This document shows positions 60,666-64,000 of a DNA stretch of 64,000 bases, piece by piece. Position 1 is the first letter of the stretch. Each line of letters begins with the position of its first letter. Source of the DNA: Bacillota bacterium. GTDB lineage: Bacteria; Bacillota; Clostridia; Acetivibrionales; DSM-1351. The notes under the pieces were generated by a model. That model was not told where the DNA came from, ran no database searches, and was given only the letters and a program-made list of their open reading frames with translations. The DNA is taken from positions 1 through 64,000 of the forward strand of contig JAEZRV010000062.1 of the NCBI GenBank assembly GCA_023444055.1. Direction: 5' to 3'. The translations under genes were made by a program, and so were the position numbers.

Positions 60666-61796
60666 ATGGTACAAGCAAAGAAATTTAGCTTTTTAGACAT
60701 TATGAATAGCTCTTCTAAATCAGGTGAAGCACCAACGGACTTTAAAGAAATATTTTTAAGTCCATACGAAGTAAAACCGACAGAAAGTAATTTTTATTCA
60801 CAGGAAAATATAGAAGAGTTAGCAGATGCATTTTTAGCAGTAGGACAACAACAACCTACAGTATTGGCATATACGGATGGTGAATACAAAATAATAAGCG
60901 GGCATAGGAGAAATACTGCTAATATTCTAAATATTGAGCGTGGGGAGCTTAATAAAGATACTAAAGTAAGATACCTATACAAAGAAATGACACCAGCAAT
61001 CCTTGAGCTATCCTTGATTATGGGCAATGCTCTAAACAGAAAGCTTACACCGTATGAAGAAATGGAACAGGCTAAACGGTTAAAAGTAGCATTAATAAGA
61101 GCAAAGGAAGAGGATGGATTAGAGCTTAAAGGCAAAATTAGAGATATTATAGCAGAGCTTTTAGAAACAAGTCCCACTCAATTAGCAAGGATGGAAAAGA
61201 TAGGTTCTAGCCTTACCGATGAAGCAAAAGAGCAATTCAAGGCGGGCAATATGGGAATAACAGTTGCATATGAAACATCAAAGCTGCCACCAGAAGAGCA
61301 AAAAGTGATTGTATCTTCCATAGCAACTGGTGAAGAGGTAATACCAAAGAATATAGCGGAGCGGGTAAGAGAACTACAGCAAACTGCAATAGATAATGTT
61401 GAAAAACAAATTGATAAAGCGGTTAAAAAAGCGGAACATGCAACAGTAAGAGTATTGCAGGCAACTGTAGAAGCTGAGAGAGTAGCAGAAACAGCAATGT
61501 TTAGTAAAGAAGTGTCCGAAACGGACACCATAAAACCAGAATATAAAATAAACCATCAACTTAAAACTTATCCTGAGCAATTTGAGGCAGTCAGAAGAGG
61601 AATTAAGACCTTTGAATATCGGCTAAATGATAGAGACTACAAGGTTGGTGATATATTACGGTTATTTGAATATTTACAAAAAGAAGAGGAAACAACAGGG
61701 CAGTTTATAGATGTGGAAGTGATTTATTTACTAGAGGGTGGGAATCTTGGAATACCTAATAATTATGTGATTATGAGTATTAAACAAAAGGGGTGA
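60666..61796 (+). CDS. parB: ParB-domain protein fused to DUF3850
   Basis: A 376-aa protein. The N-terminal ParB/Srx domain (about 20-110) has FLSPYEVKPTESNFYSQENI, EELADAFLAVGQQQPTVLAY and IISGHRRNTANI. A helix-turn-helix-like KorB/Spo0J region follows (about 150-190, LLETSPTQLARMEKIGSSL), then a coiled coil (about 230-285). The last 75 residues form a DUF3850/ASCH-like domain (LKTYPEQFEAVRRGIKTFEY, RLNDRDYKVGD), which elsewhere is a separate phage protein thought to bind RNA. It lies 2 bp after parA. Confidence 0.85.
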   Translation: MVQAKKFSFLDIMNSSSKSGEAPTDFKEIFLSPYEVKPTESNFYSQENIEELADAFLAVGQQQPTVLAYTDGEYKIISGHRRNTANILNIERGELNKDTKVRYLYKEMTPAILELSLIMGNALNRKLTPYEEMEQAKRLKVALIRAKEEDGLELKGKIRDIIAELLETSPTQLARMEKIGSSLTDEAKEQFKAGNMGITVAYETSKLPPEEQKVIVSSIATGEEVIPKNIAERVRELQQTAIDNVEKQIDKAVKKAEHATVRVLQATVEAERVAETAMFSKEVSETDTIKPEYKINHQLKTYPEQFEAVRRGIKTFEYRLNDRDYKVGDILRLFEYLQKEEETTGQFIDVEVIYLLEGGNLGIPNNYVIMSIKQKG

Positions 61797-61802
61797 GCAT
61801 GA

Positions 61803-62048
61803 ATGAAATACCCATGGGATAAAATGACTGAACAGCAAAAAATAAAAGCATGTCAAGAAGAAATAGATTTAGTTACTCACAATGGTACTACAAAGGACGA
61901 TCTGTTAAATATTTTGCGGTGGCTGTGGAATAAATTTGAGGTGGTAAAAGACAGTGAATTTGAGACTACTGATAAAATTACTGCAAGTGAATGTATTGAT
62001 TGCCAGTGTTCTGATGATGGCGATGAACGTGATTTAAATACAACATGA
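61803..62048 (+). CDS. Hypothetical element protein
   Basis: An 81-aa acidic protein of unknown family, with two Cys in ECIDCQCSDD near the C-terminus and conserved-looking helices (WDKMTEQQKIKACQEEIDL). ATG follows GGGGTGAGCATGA. Phage-type small gene. Confidence 0.6.
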   Translation: MKYPWDKMTEQQKIKACQEEIDLVTHNGTTKDDLLNILRWLWNKFEVVKDSEFETTDKITASECIDCQCSDDGDERDLNTT

Positions 62049-62066
62049 ACTTTGGAAGGAGGATTT

Positions 62067-62255
62067 ATGAAAGTTAAAGAGTTAATAAATATAGTGTTTG
62101 ACAAAGTGATTATATATAAATCAAACAATGAAGGTTTTGAAAATATATATAAAGGCAATGCAAAGGATATTCCATTAAATATATTAGAAATGAATGTCAA
62201 AACTGTTGGAGCAGCGAGAAAATCAGTTTTAGATATACAAGTGGATAATACTTAA
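62067..62255 (+). CDS. Hypothetical small protein
   Basis: A 62-aa protein, alpha/beta, unknown family (KVKELINIVFDKVIIYKSNN, then later VKTVGAARKSVLDIQVD). ATG at 62067 has AAGGAGG six bases upstream; a TTG at 62052 is rejected. Similar short proteins that begin like this are frequent in clostridial phages (from memory). Confidence 0.6.
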   Translation: MKVKELINIVFDKVIIYKSNNEGFENIYKGNAKDIPLNILEMNVKTVGAARKSVLDIQVDNT

Positions 62256-62292
62256 TTTAATTACATTATGAAATAACGGCGGGGGTGAGGAT

Positions 62293-62760
62293 TTGAATAA
62301 AACAATTATTGATGTGTGTTGTGGATCTAAAATGTTTTGGTTTAAAAAGAATAATGAGAATACGGTTTACATGGATATTAGAGAGTTAGAAGATACATTG
62401 TGCGATGGAAGAAAACTTGTCATTAAGCCTGATGTAATGGGCGACTTTAAAGATATACCTTATGCAGATAATAGCTTTAAATTAGCTGTGTTTGACCCAC
62501 CGCATTTGATTAGGGCTGGGGAAAATTCGTGGTTGGCCAAAAAGTACGGGAAATTAAATATAGATACTTGGCCACAAGAAATTAAACAAGGTTTTGACGA
62601 GTGCATGAGAGTATTAGAGCCGTATGGATTGCTGGTATTCAAATGGAACGAAGACCAAATAAAACTTAGGGATGTTATAAAAGCAATAAATTATACTCCG
62701 CTATTTGGTGATAAAAGAAGCAAAACGCACTGGATGGTATTCATGAAGGGTATTGCGTGA
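62293..62760 (+). CDS. SAM-dependent methyltransferase with DPPH motif
   Basis: A 155-aa class I methyltransferase. It begins IIDVCCGSKMFWFKKNNENT (a variant SAM-binding motif I), then YMDIRELED, and DPPH at 68-71 in the position of the N6-adenine (N/D)PP(Y/F/W) motif, followed by CMRVLEPYGLLVFKW. It is very short for a DNA methyltransferase and has no recognition domain. It could methylate DNA, RNA or a base. TTG start after GGGGGTGAGGAT. It precedes a PP-loop protein in the element. Confidence 0.82.
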   Translation: MNKTIIDVCCGSKMFWFKKNNENTVYMDIRELEDTLCDGRKLVIKPDVMGDFKDIPYADNSFKLAVFDPPHLIRAGENSWLAKKYGKLNIDTWPQEIKQGFDECMRVLEPYGLLVFKWNEDQIKLRDVIKAINYTPLFGDKRSKTHWMVFMKGIA

Positions 62761-62827
62761 AACAAATATTTAGCGACGGAAAGGAGCTAAGAATAATTCT
62801 AGATAAAGAGTAGCTACTCGTTCAGAC

Positions 62828-63685
62828 GTGAACGATATGAAAATATTAAGTTGTGGAGCAGGGCAACAAAGCACAGCATTAGCCCTTATGAGTTGCGAAA
62901 ATGCAATAATGGGTAAAGAACGACACCCTTTTGTACCAATTTACGATGCAATTATCTTTTGTGATTTAGGCGGTGAACGTAAATGGGTATATGATCAAGT
63001 TGAGTTTATTAAAGTTTCATGTGACAGAGCTGGGATACCTTTTTACATTTTGAAAGAAAAGAATTTAAAAGATGATTATATTAAGAATTATGGAATTAAT
63101 AGAGTTGTCACTATCCCTTTTTGGAGCATTGACGAGAGTGGAAAGAAGGGTAAAATGACAAGACATTGCACTATTGATTACAAAATTGTTCAAATTCAAA
63201 ATTTTGTTAGGTGGAACTTGTTGGGATATAGAAAAGGTGAAAGAACTAGGCAAGAGGATATACAGGCTCATGAAATGCATATTGGTTTTACGTTTGAGGA
63301 GCAACAAAGAATTTTTGATAGTAAGCATAAGCTATTTATAAATAAATTTCCGATGGTAGAAATGGGGTTGGTAAGAGCAGATAATTATGCTTATGTACGA
63401 GAATATTGGGGTTTAGAAACACTTGGTAGTGCGTGTTTATTTTGTCCATTTCATACAAACTATTTTTTTAAGGAATGCAAAGATACTTGCGAGAATGATT
63501 ATAAAACTATATTAGAGATTGATAATAAATTAGAATTAGGTATCCCGAACTCAAGAATAGGTGTGCCGAATAGCAAAGTATATATTAGCAGGAGCAGAAA
63601 AAGAATTGCTGATTTGCTATCGGAAGAGTGCAATGACAAAGAGTGTTTTAGATATAAGCAAGAGGACGTTTGGAATGGTTTCTAG
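62828..63685 (+). CDS. PP-loop protein, PAPS reductase-like
   Basis: A 285-aa adenylate-forming (N-type) ATPase-like protein of the PAPS reductase/DndC-related group found in phages. The PP-loop is LSCGAGQQSTALALMSC (about 7-23), and the C-terminal half has a Cys/His set (GSACLFCPFHTNYFF, KECKDTCEND) that may bind metal or a cluster. The domain RHCTIDYKIVQIQNFV is typical of this family. Possible roles: base or sugar thiolation or other nucleotide modification; no dnd partner is seen. Start GTG 62828, or ATG 62837; the ribosome-binding site is weak. Confidence 0.78.
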   Translation: MNDMKILSCGAGQQSTALALMSCENAIMGKERHPFVPIYDAIIFCDLGGERKWVYDQVEFIKVSCDRAGIPFYILKEKNLKDDYIKNYGINRVVTIPFWSIDESGKKGKMTRHCTIDYKIVQIQNFVRWNLLGYRKGERTRQEDIQAHEMHIGFTFEEQQRIFDSKHKLFINKFPMVEMGLVRADNYAYVREYWGLETLGSACLFCPFHTNYFFKECKDTCENDYKTILEIDNKLELGIPNSRIGVPNSKVYISRSRKRIADLLSEECNDKECFRYKQEDVWNGF

Positions 63686-63727
63686 TTTGCTATTAAAATA
63701 GATACTGAGCGAAAGAAGGTGGTTGAT

Positions 63728-64000
63728 TTGGACAAAACGGAGCTTACTACTGAACTGGAAAGAAAAATACATAAAGCCACAAGTAAGCAAGGTGTATTCT
63801 GCTGTTTTGAAGTTACTATTGGGTGGTTTGGTGAGGAAAGAGTAGATTATATGACCTATGACACAAAAGGTATATTTAGGTTTTATGAGATTAAAGTTTC
63901 CAAAGCTGATTATCACAGTAAAGCACATAAAACATTCCTTGGACATTATAACTATTATGTTATGACTAAGGAACTTTATGAACAAGTAAAAGACGAGATT
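63728..64000 (+). CDS. Nuclease-like phage protein, 3' end outside window
   Basis: The first 91 residues of a protein cut by the window edge. Visible features fit a PD-(D/E)xK-like nuclease: EVTIGWFGEERVDYMTYD, then FYEIKVSKADYHSKAHKTF (ExK), then NYYVMTKELYEQVK. Similar proteins occur in clostridial phages (from memory). TTG start with AAGGTGG upstream. Incomplete, so length and identity are uncertain. Confidence 0.65.
   Translation, partial: MDKTELTTELERKIHKATSKQGVFCCFEVTIGWFGEERVDYMTYDTKGIFRFYEIKVSKADYHSKAHKTFLGHYNYYVMTKELYEQVKDEI

Noticed and set aside
62758..62814. 18-codon ORF between the methyltransferase and PP-loop genes
   Set aside because: It is very short, begins at a GTG overlapping the previous stop and has no recognisable feature.

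Overview
The window comes from a low-GC, endospore-forming, anaerobic Firmicute of the class Clostridia. Evidence: AT-rich DNA with frequent TTG and GTG starts behind strong GGAGG ribosome-binding sites; sporulation and germination genes (BofA, a SipL-type SPOCS/LysM protein, CotS-like kinase, SleB, YpeB); and formate-tetrahydrofolate ligase. The gene pairs yaaL-bofA and yabG(fragment)-veg-(sipL)-ispE match origin-proximal neighbourhoods of Bacillus subtilis. A near-perfect parS (15 of 16 bases) at 23960-23975 also points to an origin-proximal position.

Layout. 1-1.9 kb: an IS1182-type transposase. 2.4-7.0 kb: pssA, a PpaX-like phosphatase, a stress protein, YaaL, BofA and a CotS-like kinase. 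7.3-8.9 kb: an ECF sigma/anti-sigma pair. 9.1-10.8 kb: fhs. 11.3-15.8 kb: truncated yabG, veg behind two consensus promoters, sipL-like, ispE and a GntR regulator. 15.9-23.4 kb: a co-directional cluster of a Ycf46-like AAA ATPase, PspA, a GNAT enzyme, a two-helix coiled-coil membrane protein, a DUF342/FapA protein and a multi-GAF protein. 23.5-28.3 kb: acpS overlapping an SbcD/YhaO-like nuclease and an SbcC/YhaN-like ATPase, then an NlpC/P60 lipoprotein lacking its catalytic Cys. 28.4-36.5 kb: a GT28 glycosyltransferase, sleB-ypeB, an RDD protein, a 5'-truncated CDP-alcohol phosphatidyltransferase, a Cof hydrolase, a DinB-like protein and a C_GCAxxG_C_C protein. 36.6-38.5 kb: a second ECF sigma/anti-sigma pair whose sigma gene seems to start at ACG. 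38.9-46.2 kb: a small membrane protein, DUF3892, CPBP protease, dnaD-dnaC primosome genes and an Amt-PII fusion. 46.4-52.6 kb: an oligopeptide ABC transporter (oppBCDF plus oppA).

From 53.14 kb to the end lies one end of an integrated element. A 52-bp 3' fragment of tRNA-Arg(ACG) marks the attachment site, followed by a tyrosine integrase, divergent repressor/Cro genes with clear operators, small early genes, an HUH replication initiator, SSB, VRR-NUC nuclease, a ParA with a deviant Walker A, a ParB-DUF3850 fusion, a DPPH methyltransferase, a PP-loop (PAPS reductase-like) protein and a nuclease cut by the window edge. The replication and partition genes suggest a phage-plasmid or plasmid-like integrative element.

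Non-coding DNA carries two small palindromic repeat families (three copies each) and a recurring hairpin-plus-Shine-Dalgarno leader found in front of at least four unrelated genes. In two places this leader occurs twice with hairpins between the copies. Both ECF operons share a GAACC-N15-GT upstream element.
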